Source: Actinobacteria bacterium OV320 (lineage in GTDB: Bacteria; Actinomycetota; Actinomycetes; Streptomycetales; Streptomycetaceae). From it: a stretch of 64,000 nt of DNA. The notes below the pieces were generated by a model. It saw nothing but the letters and a program-made list of their open reading frames with translations, made no database searches and had not been told where the DNA came from. The stretch covers positions 248,001 through 312,000 of the forward strand of contig LJCX01000023.1 of assembly GCA_001298545.1 (NCBI GenBank). The letters run 5' to 3'. Positions 8,991-16,827 of this stretch are shown piece after piece; the first letter of the stretch is position 1, and each line of letters starts with the position of its first letter. The position numbers and the translations under genes were made by a program.

Positions 8991-9866
8991 GTGGCCGATC
9001 TCATCACCGTTGAGGACCCCGACGACCCGCGCCTGCGCGACTACACCGGCCTGACCGACGTCGAGCTGCGCCGCAAGCGCGAGCCCGCCGAGGGCCTGTT
9101 CATCGCCGAGGGCGAGAAGGTCATCCGCCGGGCCAGGGACGCCGGGTACGAGATGCGCTCCATGCTGCTCTCCGCCAAGTGGGTCGACGTCATGCGCGAT
9201 GTCATCGACGAGCTCCCGGCACCGGTCTACGCCGTCAGCCCGGAGCTCGCCGAACGGGTCACCGGCTATCACGTGCACCGTGGCGCGCTGGCCTCCATGC
9301 AGCGCAAGCCGCTGCCGGCCGCCGCCGAACTCCTCCAGGCCGCCCGCCGGACCGTCGTCCCGGGGCCGGCCGGCGACCAGCCGCTGGAAGCGTCGGACGA
9401 CGCGGGTCAGCGCGTCGCCGTCTTCGAGGGCTTCGTCGATCACGCGAACCTCGGTGCCGCCTTCCGCAGTGCCGCCGCGCTGGGCATCAAGGCGATCCTG
9501 CTCTCACCGGACTGCGCCGACCCCCTGTACCGGCGGGCGATCAAGGTGTCGATGGGTGCCGTCTTCTCGGTTCCCTACGCCCGGTTCGACGCCTGGCCGG
9601 CCGGGCTCGACGTCGTGCGCGACGCCGGGTACGACATCCTCGCCATGACCCCGGACGAGAAGGCGACCCCCCTCGACGAGCTGAACCCGGCACGCTTCGA
9701 GAAGAGCGCCATCATGCTGGGCTCGGAGGGGCACGGACTGTCCACGTACGCTCTGCGGGCGGCGGACGAATGGGTGCGCATCCCCATGTCCGCCGGGATC
9801 GACTCCCTCAACGTGGCGGCCGCCTCCGCCGTCGCGTTCTACGCGACCCGGCCGAGGCTTGCCTGA
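8991..9866 (+). CDS. TrmH/SpoU-family RNA 2'-O-methyltransferase
   Basis: A 291-residue SPOUT methyltransferase that transfers methyl from SAM to a ribose 2'-hydroxyl of rRNA or tRNA. An N-terminal substrate-binding domain (RRKREPAEGLFIAEGEKVI, typical of TsnR/RlmB-like enzymes) precedes the knot domain. Motif 1 is NLGAAFRSAAALG, motif 2 IMLGSEGHGLS and motif 3 IPMSAGIDSLNVAAASAV. The GTG at 8991 is chosen because homologues begin near this point; no strong Shine-Dalgarno is visible, and a TTG at 8955 is in frame. It resembles the avilamycin/thiostrepton-type rRNA methylases in fold, but the target nucleotide is unknown. Confidence 0.85.
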   Translation: MADLITVEDPDDPRLRDYTGLTDVELRRKREPAEGLFIAEGEKVIRRARDAGYEMRSMLLSAKWVDVMRDVIDELPAPVYAVSPELAERVTGYHVHRGALASMQRKPLPAAAELLQAARRTVVPGPAGDQPLEASDDAGQRVAVFEGFVDHANLGAAFRSAAALGIKAILLSPDCADPLYRRAIKVSMGAVFSVPYARFDAWPAGLDVVRDAGYDILAMTPDEKATPLDELNPARFEKSAIMLGSEGHGLSTYALRAADEWVRIPMSAGIDSLNVAAASAVAFYATRPRLA

Positions 9867-9887
9867 GGGCCGGATCCGATCGTGGGA

Positions 9888-9920
9888 CGAGGGCCGGACG
9901 GCGTGATGCCTCGGCCCTCG
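9888..9920. terminator. bidirectional hairpin between convergent genes
   Basis: A 9-bp perfect stem (9888-9896 with 9912-9920, sequence CGAGGGCCG) lies between the stop of the SpoU methyltransferase and the stop of the convergent secreted-protein gene. Confidence 0.5.
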
Positions 9921-9937
9921 CCCGCGCACCGCTGCGG

Positions 9938-10279
9938 TCAGTGGTGGTGGCACTCCCAGTGCCCCTTGACCCACTGGTGGTCCCAGTGGCCGGGAACATA
10001 GACCCACTTGTAGGTGTAGTGGTTGTCCCAGTGGCCGTGGTGCCAGGTCTTGTGGTTGACCCGCTTCTTCTCCCAGTGACCCTTCACCCACTTCTTCTCC
10101 CAGTGGCCCTTCACCCAGTGGCACTTACCGTCGTGGTCGGTGGTCACCACGGTCGGGGCGGAAGCGGGAGCGGGAGCCGCGGTCGCCGCACCGGACATGC
10201 CGAGCACGGCCCCTCCGGCCAGTAGGCCCGTCGCGGCGGCTCCGGCCACCAGACGGCGGGCTCGAAGGAATGCGGTCAT
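9938..10279 (-). CDS. Small secreted His/Trp-rich GHW-repeat protein
   Basis: A 113-residue protein of unknown function. Residues 1-34 are a classical signal peptide (RARR, hydrophobic core, cleavage near ATA-APA). A short Ala/Pro linker leads to a 66-residue tail containing five GHW motifs, 15 histidines, 10 tryptophans, many lysines and only two cysteines, near its two ends (KCHW and ECHHH). The repeat unit resembles KGHWEKK with 9- to 15-residue spacing. Such composition suggests metal, heme or cell-wall binding, but nothing proves it. The ATG at 10279 has AGGGAG nine bases upstream; the nearer ATG at 10288 abuts that site. It is divergent from the RsbW-like and ECF sigma genes. Confidence 0.75.
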   Translation of the reverse strand: MTAFLRARRLVAGAAATGLLAGGAVLGMSGAATAAPAPASAPTVVTTDHDGKCHWVKGHWEKKWVKGHWEKKRVNHKTWHHGHWDNHYTYKWVYVPGHWDHQWVKGHWECHHH

Positions 10280-10654
10280 CGGACACATCTCCCTTGAACG
10301 TCGAGCGAAGAGCACAGGGGACGAGGTCACGCCACTCCCGTCCACCGGTGGCGCCGATGGCGTGGTGTGGATCCGGGAGGAACGCCGTTCCCCGTCTCGC
10401 TGTGCCGGACGCGGGGGATTCGGACCCGAAAGCGGGACGGATGATGACAAAGCCGAAAAATGTCAGGACGGTATAAAGGCCGCGGCAGCGTAAGGGCCGA
10501 GGAAACCCCCCGAGGAACGCGCGGACCCCCGCTCGCCCGGCCGGGTGAGAACCTGAGGCTTTCGTGTACAACACGGCGGCATCCGCGTGCTGTGCGGCTA
10601 CGAATCCCCTGCGAACAAAAGCCGTCCCCGACGAGCCGTTCCAGGGGAGCCCTC
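10280..10654. promoter_or_regulatory. Divergent intergenic region with a GGAAC palindrome
   Basis: A 375-bp region between the divergent GHW-repeat and ATPase genes. No convincing gene is present. It includes a perfect 13-base palindrome GGAACGCCGTTCC (10379-10391), which presents GGAAC, the usual -35 core of ECF-sigma promoters, on both strands. It also holds an AT-rich patch near 10440-10475. Promoter function is inferred only. Confidence 0.35.
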
Positions 10655-11095
10655 ATGTCCACCACCACGTCACTGCCGACGGCACCTCCGACGACGGCGC
10701 GTTGTGCCGTCGCCCTGCCGCACTCCCGGCGGGCCCCGTCCCTCGCCCGTCAGGTCAGTGAGAGCTGGCTGAAGGCGACCGACCCGGTCGATCGCGTGCC
10801 GGACGCGGTCCTCGTCGTCTCCGAACTCGTGACCAACGCGGTCCGCCATACCTGCGGTCCCTGCGAGCTGACGCTGACGATGCGCGACGGCCGACTGGAC
10901 ATCGCCGTCGCCGACCACAGCGAGGAGCTTCCCGAACTCCACCGCCGTTCGGCCGGCGACGAGCGCGGCGGCTTCGGCATGGGGGTCATCCGCGGGCTGG
11001 GCGGACAGATCAGGCTGGTCCCCGCCATCGGCGGCAAGACCGTACACGTCCTGCTCGACCTGAGATCCGCGCGCGGCCCGTCCCCGGAGCGGTGA
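10655..11095 (+). CDS. RsbW/SpoIIAB-like ATP-binding regulatory protein
   Basis: A 146-residue HATPase_c_2 protein of the large Streptomyces family of anti-sigma-factor-like kinases. Visible motifs are the N-box ELVTNAVRHTCGPC (about 58-71), the D-box region LDIAVADHSEELPE, and the G-box GGFGMGVIRGLGGQ (about 105-118). Family members bind ATP and either phosphorylate anti-anti-sigma factors or sequester partner proteins; the partner here is unknown. The ATG at 10655 has GGGGAG about seven bases upstream. It precedes the ECF sigma gene in the same direction with an 87-bp gap, so the two may be cotranscribed. Confidence 0.8.
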   Translation: MSTTTSLPTAPPTTARCAVALPHSRRAPSLARQVSESWLKATDPVDRVPDAVLVVSELVTNAVRHTCGPCELTLTMRDGRLDIAVADHSEELPELHRRSAGDERGGFGMGVIRGLGGQIRLVPAIGGKTVHVLLDLRSARGPSPER

Positions 11096-11182
11096 GGAGC
11101 CTCCCGGTGCAGGTCTCTTCCCTCCGCAACCGCCGCGGGCGGGCCGTCCGAACCCAGCACGAGGCACGAGGGGAGCAGGGCT

Positions 11183-11749
11183 TTGCCGCACAGCTTCGAT
11201 CCGGACGCCCGAGTGGAGGACCTGCTGGCCCGGGTGGCGGGTGGCGACCATGACGCGTTCACCGGCGTCTACGACGCGCTGTCCGGGAGTGTCATGGGAC
11301 TGGCCTGCCGGATCCTGCGGGACGTCGCGCAGGCCGAGGAGGTGACCCAGGAGGTCATGATCGAGGTCTGGCGCACCGCGGACCGCTACAGCCCCGAGCG
11401 GGGAACGGCGAAGGCCTGGGTCCTCACCGTGGCCCACCGCCGGGCGGTGGACCGGGTGCGTTCCGCGCAGGCGGGCTCGGCCCGCGAACACCGCACGGTC
11501 ACCCTCGAGCCGCAGCGGCCCTTCGACGAAGTGGCCGAGATCGTGCAGGACCACGACGAGCAGCGGCGGCTCCACCGCTGTCTCACCGCGCTGGCCCGCC
11601 AGGAGCGCGTGCCGCTGATGCTCGCCTACTACCAGGGCCTGACCTACCTCGAGGTCGCCGACGCGCTCTCCACCCCCGAAGGAACGGTGAAGTCCCGAAT
11701 GCGCGCGGGGCTCCGGCGACTGCGCGCCTGTCTGGAGGCCGACGCATGA
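11183..11749 (+). CDS. ECF RNA polymerase sigma factor (SigK-like)
   Basis: A 188-residue ECF sigma factor with only regions 2 and 4. Region 2 includes SVMGLACRILRDVAQAEEVTQEVMIEVWRTA split across residues about 34-65, and region 4 includes LARQERVPLMLAYYQGLTY and VADALSTPEGTVKSRMRAG near the C-terminus. It would direct polymerase to promoters with a GGAAC-like -35 element. The start is a TTG, with the family's DPDARVEDLLARVAGGD beginning only five residues later. Its stop overlaps the next start (ATGA), coupling it to the zinc-binding anti-sigma gene as in the mycobacterial sigK-rskA pair. Confidence 0.88.
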   Translation: MPHSFDPDARVEDLLARVAGGDHDAFTGVYDALSGSVMGLACRILRDVAQAEEVTQEVMIEVWRTADRYSPERGTAKAWVLTVAHRRAVDRVRSAQAGSAREHRTVTLEPQRPFDEVAEIVQDHDEQRRLHRCLTALARQERVPLMLAYYQGLTYLEVADALSTPEGTVKSRMRAGLRRLRACLEADA

Positions 11750-12498
11750 CACCTGAGGAGGATCGTCACCTGGCCGTCGGCGCGTACGTTCTGTACGCCC
11801 TGCCGCCCGCCGAGGAGTCCGCGTTCGAGAACCATCTCGCCGGTTGCGAACAGTGCCGGCGGGAGGCCGCCGATCTTTTGCGGGCCACCGCCCGGCTCGG
11901 CGCCTCGGTGCAGAACGTCCCGGTGACTCCGCAGGCACGTGCGCGCACCCTTCAGGCCGTCGCCCACACCCGTCAGGACCGGGTCCCGCACCGCTCGCGG
12001 GCCCCCTCCCACCGGGTGCTGCGCTTCGCGCTCGCCGCGAGCATCGCGGCGGCCGCCGTGCTCGGCGGCATCGCCGTCCGGCAGCACGTCGAGGCGGACG
12101 ACGCGCGTACCCGGGCTGCCCTGGCCGAGCAGCAGGCCCGCACCGCGGGCGCCGCGATCACGGAGGTCCTCACCGCACCCGACGCCACCGTCCACTCCGC
12201 AAGCCTGACCGGCGGGACCGCCGCCGCCGTCGTGGTCTCCCTCGACGAGGCGCGGGCGGTCTTCGCCGCCTACGGTCTTCCCGCCCTGACCGGGGGCAAG
12301 GTCTACGAGCTCTGGTACGCGGCCGAGGCGGGTGACGTCCGCCCGGCGGGCCTGGTGGCCGGCAGCGCGCCGAACGGCTCCCACGTCCTGAAGGGATCGC
12401 CCGCCGACGCCGTCGCCGTGGGGATCACCGTCGAGCCGGCCGGCGGCTCACCGCAGCCCACCACCGAGCCCCTCGGCGTCATCCCCCTCGACGTCTGA
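11746..12498 (+). CDS. RskA-type zinc-binding anti-sigma factor
   Basis: A 250-residue membrane-bound anti-sigma factor. The cytoplasmic N-terminus has the ZAS signature His30-x3-Cys34-x2-Cys37 (ENHLAGCEQC). One transmembrane helix lies at about 91-112 (VLRFALAASIAAAAVLGG). The extracellular part is the RskA C-terminal domain with VYELWYAAEAGDVRPAG and VAVGITVEPAGGSPQPT. It holds the coupled sigma factor inactive until regulated proteolysis releases it; the inducing signal is unknown. It overlaps the sigma gene by four bases. Its 3' end faces the kinase gene across 46 bp. Confidence 0.9.
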   Translation: MTPEEDRHLAVGAYVLYALPPAEESAFENHLAGCEQCRREAADLLRATARLGASVQNVPVTPQARARTLQAVAHTRQDRVPHRSRAPSHRVLRFALAASIAAAAVLGGIAVRQHVEADDARTRAALAEQQARTAGAAITEVLTAPDATVHSASLTGGTAAAVVVSLDEARAVFAAYGLPALTGGKVYELWYAAEAGDVRPAGLVAGSAPNGSHVLKGSPADAVAVGITVEPAGGSPQPTTEPLGVIPLDV

Positions 12499-12544
12499 CG
12501 CGGTCCCGGCCAACCTTCCCCACAGCCGAGGGTTCAGCTCCGGC

Positions 12545-13906
12545 TCAGTCCCCGAGCGTGTCGCCCGGCTGCGGACGGAGGTGCTGCTGTTCCTGCCGTA
12601 CGACGCCGTCGTCGCCGCCGAGCCCGCGCGCCGGACCCTGGCAGCCCTGGACGACGGCGATACCGAGCGCGACCAGCAGGGTCACCACGACGAACACGAA
12701 CAGCCGCTGGCGCAGCAGCCGCGGATTGGCGGGCCGCCGCCCGGTTCCGGTGGTCCTCTGCCCCGGGCGCCGGGCCCCGCCACGGGACGCGGGCCGGTTG
12801 CCGCTGCCGGGGCGGGTGTTGCGCGAGGGAGCCGGCCGGGCCCCCGACCGCGACGACGAGGCCCCGCCGCCCCGAGCGGCATTGCCCCCGCGAGCCGGCG
12901 CTCCGCCCCGCGAAGGAACCGAACCGCGCGCGGGCGGCGCCCCGTTCCGCGGCGGCGGAGTACCGGGTCCGGCCTGCTGGCGCAGCGTGCGCTCCGGGTA
13001 ACCGGTGTCGGAGAGCCGCCCCGTCGGACGATCCGCCTCGGCCGACCGCGGCGCCGGAGGACGCGCGTCCGCCAGTCCCTGGGCCTCCCGGGTCGCGATC
13101 TCCTTCAGACGCAGGGAGAGATCGAGGGTGCTGGGCCGCTCCTCCGGGTCCTTCGCCAGACAGGCGCGCACCAGCGGGGCCAGCGCGTCCGGCACCCCGT
13201 GCAGGTGCGGCTCCTCGTGCACCACGCGGTACAGCATCACCTCGGAACTGCCGTGCCCGAAGGGCGAATCGGCCGTCGAGGCGTAGGCGAGCGTGGCGCC
13301 GAGCGAGAACACGTCGGTGGCCGGGGTCACCAGCGCCCCGCGCACCTGCTCGGGCGCGAGGAATCCGGGGGAGCCGACCGCCGTACCGACATGCGTCAGC
13401 GTGGAGGCGCCCGTCGCCCAGGCGATGCCGAAGTCGATGATCCGCGGGCCCTTGGGGGAGAGCAGGATGTTGGACGGCTTGAGGTCCCGGTGCACGACCC
13501 CGGCCTCGTGGACGGCGACGAGCCCCTCCGACAGCGCGGCTCCGATCGAGGCCAGCTCGGCGGCCCCGAGCGGCCCCTCGTCGTTGACCTTGTCGTGGAG
13601 GGAGGGCCCGGGCACGTACTGGGTGGCGAACCACGGCCGCTCGGCGTCCAGATCCGCCGCGACCAGCCGCGCCGTACAGCCGCCCCGGATCCGGCGAGCG
13701 GCCGAGACCTCGCGCGCGAACCGCGACCGGAACTCCTGGTCCTCCGCCAGATCGGGCCGGATCACCTTCAGCGCGACCCGCTGCCCCTTCTTGTCGGAAC
13801 CCAGGTAGACGACGCCCATCCCACCCGCGCCGAGCCGTCGGTGAAGCCTGAACGAGCCGACGACGCGCGGGTCCTCGCGCCTCAGGCGCATCATCGCCAT
13901 GTTCAT
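12545..13906 (-). CDS. Transmembrane Hanks-type serine/threonine protein kinase
   Basis: A 453-residue kinase. The glycine loop GAGGMGVVYLG (26-36), invariant Lys47 in VALKVI, catalytic loop HRDLKPSNILL, DFGIAWA and APEQVRG are all intact, so it should be active. A Pro/Arg/Gly-rich linker of about 120 residues follows the kinase domain. One transmembrane helix (FVFVVVTLLVALGIAVV) near 410-427 is followed by a short external tail with no PASTA or other sensor domain. The ATG at 13906 is followed by in-frame ATGs at 13900, 13894 and 13891; GCGGGG abuts the first, so one of the later ones may be used. Confidence 0.88.
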   Translation of the reverse strand: MNMAMMRLRREDPRVVGSFRLHRRLGAGGMGVVYLGSDKKGQRVALKVIRPDLAEDQEFRSRFAREVSAARRIRGGCTARLVAADLDAERPWFATQYVPGPSLHDKVNDEGPLGAAELASIGAALSEGLVAVHEAGVVHRDLKPSNILLSPKGPRIIDFGIAWATGASTLTHVGTAVGSPGFLAPEQVRGALVTPATDVFSLGATLAYASTADSPFGHGSSEVMLYRVVHEEPHLHGVPDALAPLVRACLAKDPEERPSTLDLSLRLKEIATREAQGLADARPPAPRSAEADRPTGRLSDTGYPERTLRQQAGPGTPPPRNGAPPARGSVPSRGGAPARGGNAARGGGASSSRSGARPAPSRNTRPGSGNRPASRGGARRPGQRTTGTGRRPANPRLLRQRLFVFVVVTLLVALGIAVVQGCQGPARGLGGDDGVVRQEQQHLRPQPGDTLGD

Positions 13907-14518
13907 CCCCGCTGCCCGGTCCGTGTGACGTGGCACAGCTTACGTTTCCACGGCCGTTCGCGCGCAGAGGCCGCGCCCTCTCGTACCGATCGATTGTCAG
14001 TGCCCGGTGGGGAATGTGAAGGGTGATCAGAGACCTTGCGAACAGGCACGCCTTGGCGGTCAGGCGGCCCCAACCACCTTTTCCGCACGGTGGATTGATC
14101 CCGCGGCAGGTGACCGCGCGCGGACCGGTGCCGACGCCGGCGACCGGAGCCGGACCCGGGGGGTGACGGCCCGCCGGGCGGCCCGGGGAGGAGCGACGGC
14201 GGTACGGCAGAGGGCGGCGGAGTGAGCGAAGTCACGACCTGGGGCCCTGCCTCACGCCGTGTGGCGCTGCGGGTGCCCGGACCGGACCGGAGAGCCCCTC
14301 CGGGAAGACCCTGAGACCTAGGACCATCTCTCCACCCAGGGGAGTACTCCGCAGGTCATGGCTCATCCTCCGGGAGGCCCGGCAATCGGTACGAGGGCAT
14401 GACGCCCGACGGCGGCCCCGCGCCTAGATTTGAGGTCAAGCGGCGGGTGCAGCACTCGTCCCCCGAGGTCAGACACCCGCCGCTGCCAACGACAACTGAT
14501 CAGGTCAGGAGAGGGACC
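13907..14518. other. 612-bp region without a recognised gene
   Basis: Between the kinase and a small membrane peptide gene that diverge here. No ORF has convincing codon use or homology. Close to the right end, TAGATT at 14425-14430 looks like a -10 box for the peptide gene, with TGACGC (14400-14405) as a weak -35 at 19-bp spacing, giving a leader of about 80 bases. The rest shows nothing I can name. Confidence 0.4.
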
Positions 14519-14713
14519 ATGGCTCTTACGGCACCGCGGACGATGATCCGCGCACAGGGACGCGGTACGCGCCCTCGTCGCACGGGCCGTCGCCACCCCT
14601 TGGTGGCGACGCTGATGGCCCTTCCCCTGGCGGTCCTGCTCCTCGTCGTCTTCGACGGCTGGGAGACAGTGGCCACACAGGCGTCGTCCGTGGGAGTGAT
14701 GCTGGGGCGCTGA
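14519..14713 (+). CDS. Small single-pass membrane protein, unknown function
   Basis: A 64-residue peptide: a basic N-terminal half (RAQGRGTRPRRTGRRHP) followed by one hydrophobic helix (VATLMALPLAVLLLVVF, about 29-45) and a short tail. The ATG follows AGGAGAGGG, a strong ribosome-binding site, which supports real translation. By charge it would insert with the N-terminus inside. I do not recognise a family. It is followed at about 90 bp by a perfect terminator hairpin, so it appears to be its own transcription unit. Confidence 0.6.
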   Translation: MALTAPRTMIRAQGRGTRPRRTGRRHPLVATLMALPLAVLLLVVFDGWETVATQASSVGVMLGR

Positions 14714-14802
14714 GCGGCGACCCCAGGCCCGGAAGAGCGGTCCGGGCGGGGACATCCACCCATGAAACCCCGTGGGGACGGGGGTGCGGCGGACGGCAAA
14801 AA

Positions 14803-14834
14803 ATGCAGGCGCAGCTGGGGAGCTGCGCCTGCAT
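14803..14834. terminator. Strong bidirectional terminator
   Basis: A perfect 14-bp stem (14803-14816 with 14821-14834) closes on a GGGG loop. An A-run lies on the left flank and TTT on the right, so it can act in both directions. Confidence 0.85.
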
Positions 14835-14983
14835 TGCTTTCCCCGGCGCCCCGCGTCGCCTTTTCCCCGGCGCCCCGCCGACGTCTCTCCCGGCCACCCG
14901 CGACCGAGATGCCCCCGCGACTCCGGTCACCCTGGCTGCGTACCCTCGCGGGAAGACCCGCCCGCCGCCGCCCAGGGAGCCCC

Positions 14984-15919
14984 GTGACCGCGTACCCCCT
15001 GCTCGCCGAGCTCTCCCGCCGAGCCGGAGCCAAGGCGCACGAGGCCACACCGGCCTGTCCCTGCGGCGCGGCCACCCTCGCCGACCGTCCCGACGCCACC
15101 GTCGTCCGGCATGCCGACACCGTCGCGAAGGCGCACGCCCCCGGCACCGACCCGGCCGGACTCACCCCGCGCCTCGCCCTCGCCGCCCGGCTCCCCGACA
15201 TCCTCCTCGCGCCGCTCGCACCGGCTCCGGCCGCGCTGCACGGCCGTCTGGTGACCTTCTGGCCGTACGGCACCCCGGTGGACCCGGACGATCCCGACCT
15301 GGCCCCCTGGGAGGCCGCGGGCACCCTGCTCGCCCGGCTGCACCGCACCCCGGCTCCGACCGCGCTCCCGCAGATGCGCGGTCCCGCCAAGGCGGCCCAC
15401 GCGGTGGCCCGCCTCCGCGCGGCCGGACCGCACCCCGCCGTCGCCCCCGTCCTGGGCGCCTGGCACACGCTGCCGGCCTGGGCCCGCGCCGAAGCCCCCA
15501 TGCCCGACACCACCACCCTCTGCCACGGCGACCTCCACCTCGGCCAGCTCGTCCGCCATCCGGCACCCGACGGGCCCTGGCGTCTGATCGACGTCGACGA
15601 TCTCGGCGTCGGCGTTCCGGCCTGGGATCTCGCCCGCCCCGCCGCCTGGTACGCCTGCGGTCTCCTCCCGCCCGGGGAGTGGACCCGCTTCCTCGCCGCC
15701 TACCGCGCCCAGGGCGGACCCGCGGTCCCGGTGGACGGCGACCCCTGGGCCGCTCTCGACGTCCCGGCGCGCGCACTCACCGTGCAGACCGCGGCACGTT
15801 CCGTCACGAAGTCGCTCGCGGAGGGGCGGCCGTTGGACGAGGTCGAGCAGTGCCTGGTCGACGCCTGTGCCCGAATGGGTTCCGTCCCCCCGCAGTTGAC
15901 GGCAGGCCGGGCGAAGTAG
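14984..15919 (+). CDS. APH/choline-kinase-type phosphotransferase
   Basis: A 311-residue protein of the aminoglycoside phosphotransferase fold. The catalytic Brenner motif is LCHGDLHLGQLV (about 179-190) and the metal-binding DVDD motif follows in LIDVDDLGVGVPAWDLA. The N-terminal lobe is short, with CPCGAATLADRPDATVVRH. Family members use ATP (or GTP) to phosphorylate small hydroxylated molecules; most chromosomal Streptomyces copies have no known substrate, and resistance should not be assumed. The GTG at 14984 has AGGGAG five bases upstream. It follows the strong terminator and precedes the zinc-ribbon gene by 81 bp. Confidence 0.75.
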   Translation: MTAYPLLAELSRRAGAKAHEATPACPCGAATLADRPDATVVRHADTVAKAHAPGTDPAGLTPRLALAARLPDILLAPLAPAPAALHGRLVTFWPYGTPVDPDDPDLAPWEAAGTLLARLHRTPAPTALPQMRGPAKAAHAVARLRAAGPHPAVAPVLGAWHTLPAWARAEAPMPDTTTLCHGDLHLGQLVRHPAPDGPWRLIDVDDLGVGVPAWDLARPAAWYACGLLPPGEWTRFLAAYRAQGGPAVPVDGDPWAALDVPARALTVQTAARSVTKSLAEGRPLDEVEQCLVDACARMGSVPPQLTAGRAK

Positions 15920-16000
15920 GGTGCAACCGACCGCAGCCGGACAGTGTCTGTCCTGGCGGTACGCGAAACAGCACCGACCGGCGAGGAGTTGAGCCGAACC

Positions 16001-16300
16001 ATGCAGTGCCCGAAGTGTCACGCTCAGATGCACACGTACAACCGCAACGGCGTCCAGATCGAACAGTGCAGCAACTGCCGCGGGATCTTCCTCGACTACG
16101 GCGAGCTGGAGGCGCTGACCCGCCTGGAGTCCCAGTGGTCCCAGCCGGGTCCGCCGCCGCCGGCCGCCCCGCAGGCGTACCCCCAGGCCGCCCCGGCCGC
16201 GCCCGCCTGGGGTGCCCCGCAAGGCGGCGCCCACTACGGCGGCCACCACGGCGGGCACCACCGCCAGAAGGGCTTCGGCCGGATGCTGTTCTCCAGCTGA
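16001..16300 (+). CDS. TFIIB-type zinc-ribbon protein
   Basis: A 99-residue protein. Residues 1-40 form a zf-TFIIB zinc ribbon with CPKCHAQM and CSNCRGIFLDYGELE, giving four zinc-ligand cysteines. The rest is a Pro/Ala/Gln stretch (QPGPPPPAAPQAYPQAAP) and a His/Gly-rich tail (GGAHYGGHHGGHHRQKG) ending in RMLFSS. The ATG is used because GAGGAG is 12 bases upstream, while an in-frame TTG at 15989 abuts that site. The family is widespread and of unknown function; it probably binds nucleic acid or protein. A terminator follows. Confidence 0.8.
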   Translation: MQCPKCHAQMHTYNRNGVQIEQCSNCRGIFLDYGELEALTRLESQWSQPGPPPPAAPQAYPQAAPAAPAWGAPQGGAHYGGHHGGHHRQKGFGRMLFSS

Positions 16301-16311
16301 ACCGGAACCGC

Positions 16312-16349
16312 AAGAAGCCCCCGACCGCGAAGGCGGCCGGGGGCTTCTT
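16312..16349. terminator. Bidirectional terminator between zinc-ribbon gene and tRNA cluster
   Basis: Inverted repeat with arms starting AAGAAGCCCCCG and ending CGGGGGCTTCTT around an interior GAAG loop. It serves the plus-strand gene and the minus-strand tRNA cluster. Confidence 0.85.
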
Positions 16350-16357
16350 GATGTGTG

Positions 16358-16429
16358 TGGACGATACTGGGATTGAACCAGTGACCTCTTCCGTGTCAGG
16401 GAAGCGCTCTCCCGCTGAGCTAATCGTCC
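16358..16429 (-). tRNA. tRNA-Val (GAC), copy 1
   Basis: A 72-nt cloverleaf on the minus strand. The acceptor stem GGACGAT pairs with ATCGTCC, the D-arm is TAGCTCAGCGGGAGAGC, the anticodon loop CTGACAC has anticodon GAC, and the T-arm is CTGGTTCAATCCCAG. CCA is not encoded. It is the most 3' gene of a five-tRNA cluster. Confidence 0.97.
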
Positions 16430-16463
16430 TCGGGATCACGACCCGAGGGGCGTGTGCGGTGCG

Positions 16464-16535
16464 TGCGCGATACTGGGATTGAACCAGTGACCTCTTCCGT
16501 GTCAGGGAAGCGCTCTCCCGCTGAGCTAATCGCGC
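16464..16535 (-). tRNA. tRNA-Val (GAC), copy 2 with variant acceptor stem
   Basis: Identical to copy 1 in D, anticodon and T arms, but with acceptor stem GCGCGAT paired with ATCGCGC. Both strands of the stem changed together, so pairing is kept. No encoded CCA. Confidence 0.97.
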
Positions 16536-16561
16536 GGGTTCGGATCTTCGAACAGATCCAG

Positions 16562-16633
16562 TGGACGATACTGGGATTGAACCAGTGACCTCTTCCGTGT
16601 CAGGGAAGCGCTCTCCCGCTGAGCTAATCGTCC
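16562..16633 (-). tRNA. tRNA-Val (GAC), copy 3
   Basis: Same 72-nt sequence as copy 1, acceptor stem GGACGAT, anticodon GAC. It is separated from tRNA-Cys by four bases, so the cluster is surely one transcript. Confidence 0.97.
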
Positions 16634-16637
16634 TTGG

Positions 16638-16708
16638 AGGTGGAGACGGGATTTGAACCCGTGTAGACGGCTTTGCAGGCCGTTGCCTCGCCTCTCGGCC
16701 ACTCCACC
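16638..16708 (-). tRNA. tRNA-Cys (GCA)
   Basis: A 71-nt cloverleaf. The acceptor GGTGGAG pairs with CTCCACC, the anticodon loop CTGCAAA carries GCA between CGGC/GCCG-type stem arms, and the T-arm is CGGGTTCAAATCCCG. No encoded CCA. Confidence 0.97.
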
Positions 16709-16754
16709 AGGAGTGCGGGGGGTCGGGATGATCCCCCTCTTCCTGCTTTCTGCG

Positions 16755-16827
16755 AGCGGACGACCAGGTTCGAACTGGCGACCTCAACCTTGGCAAGGTT
16801 GCGCTCTACCAACTGAGCTACGTCCGC
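16755..16827 (-). tRNA. tRNA-Gly (GCC)
   Basis: A 73-nt cloverleaf. The acceptor GCGGACG pairs with CGTCCGC, the anticodon loop TTGCCAA carries GCC, and the T-arm is CCAGTTCGAACCTGG. It is the first gene of the minus-strand cluster, so the cluster promoter should lie just above 16830. Confidence 0.97.

Noticed and set aside
14007..14225. Plus-strand 72-residue frame in the gap after the kinase
   Set aside because: No ribosome-binding site, no recognisable features, and Arg/Ala/Gly composition typical of non-coding high-GC DNA.
14984..15919. Aminoglycoside resistance gene
   Set aside because: Only the broad phosphotransferase fold is shown. The substrate-binding parts do not identify any known resistance subfamily, so I kept a neutral name.
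16358..16633. CRISPR-like array from three regularly spaced near-identical units
   Set aside because: The repeated units are complete tRNA-Val cloverleaves with changed acceptor stems; no CRISPR repeat or cas gene is present in the window.
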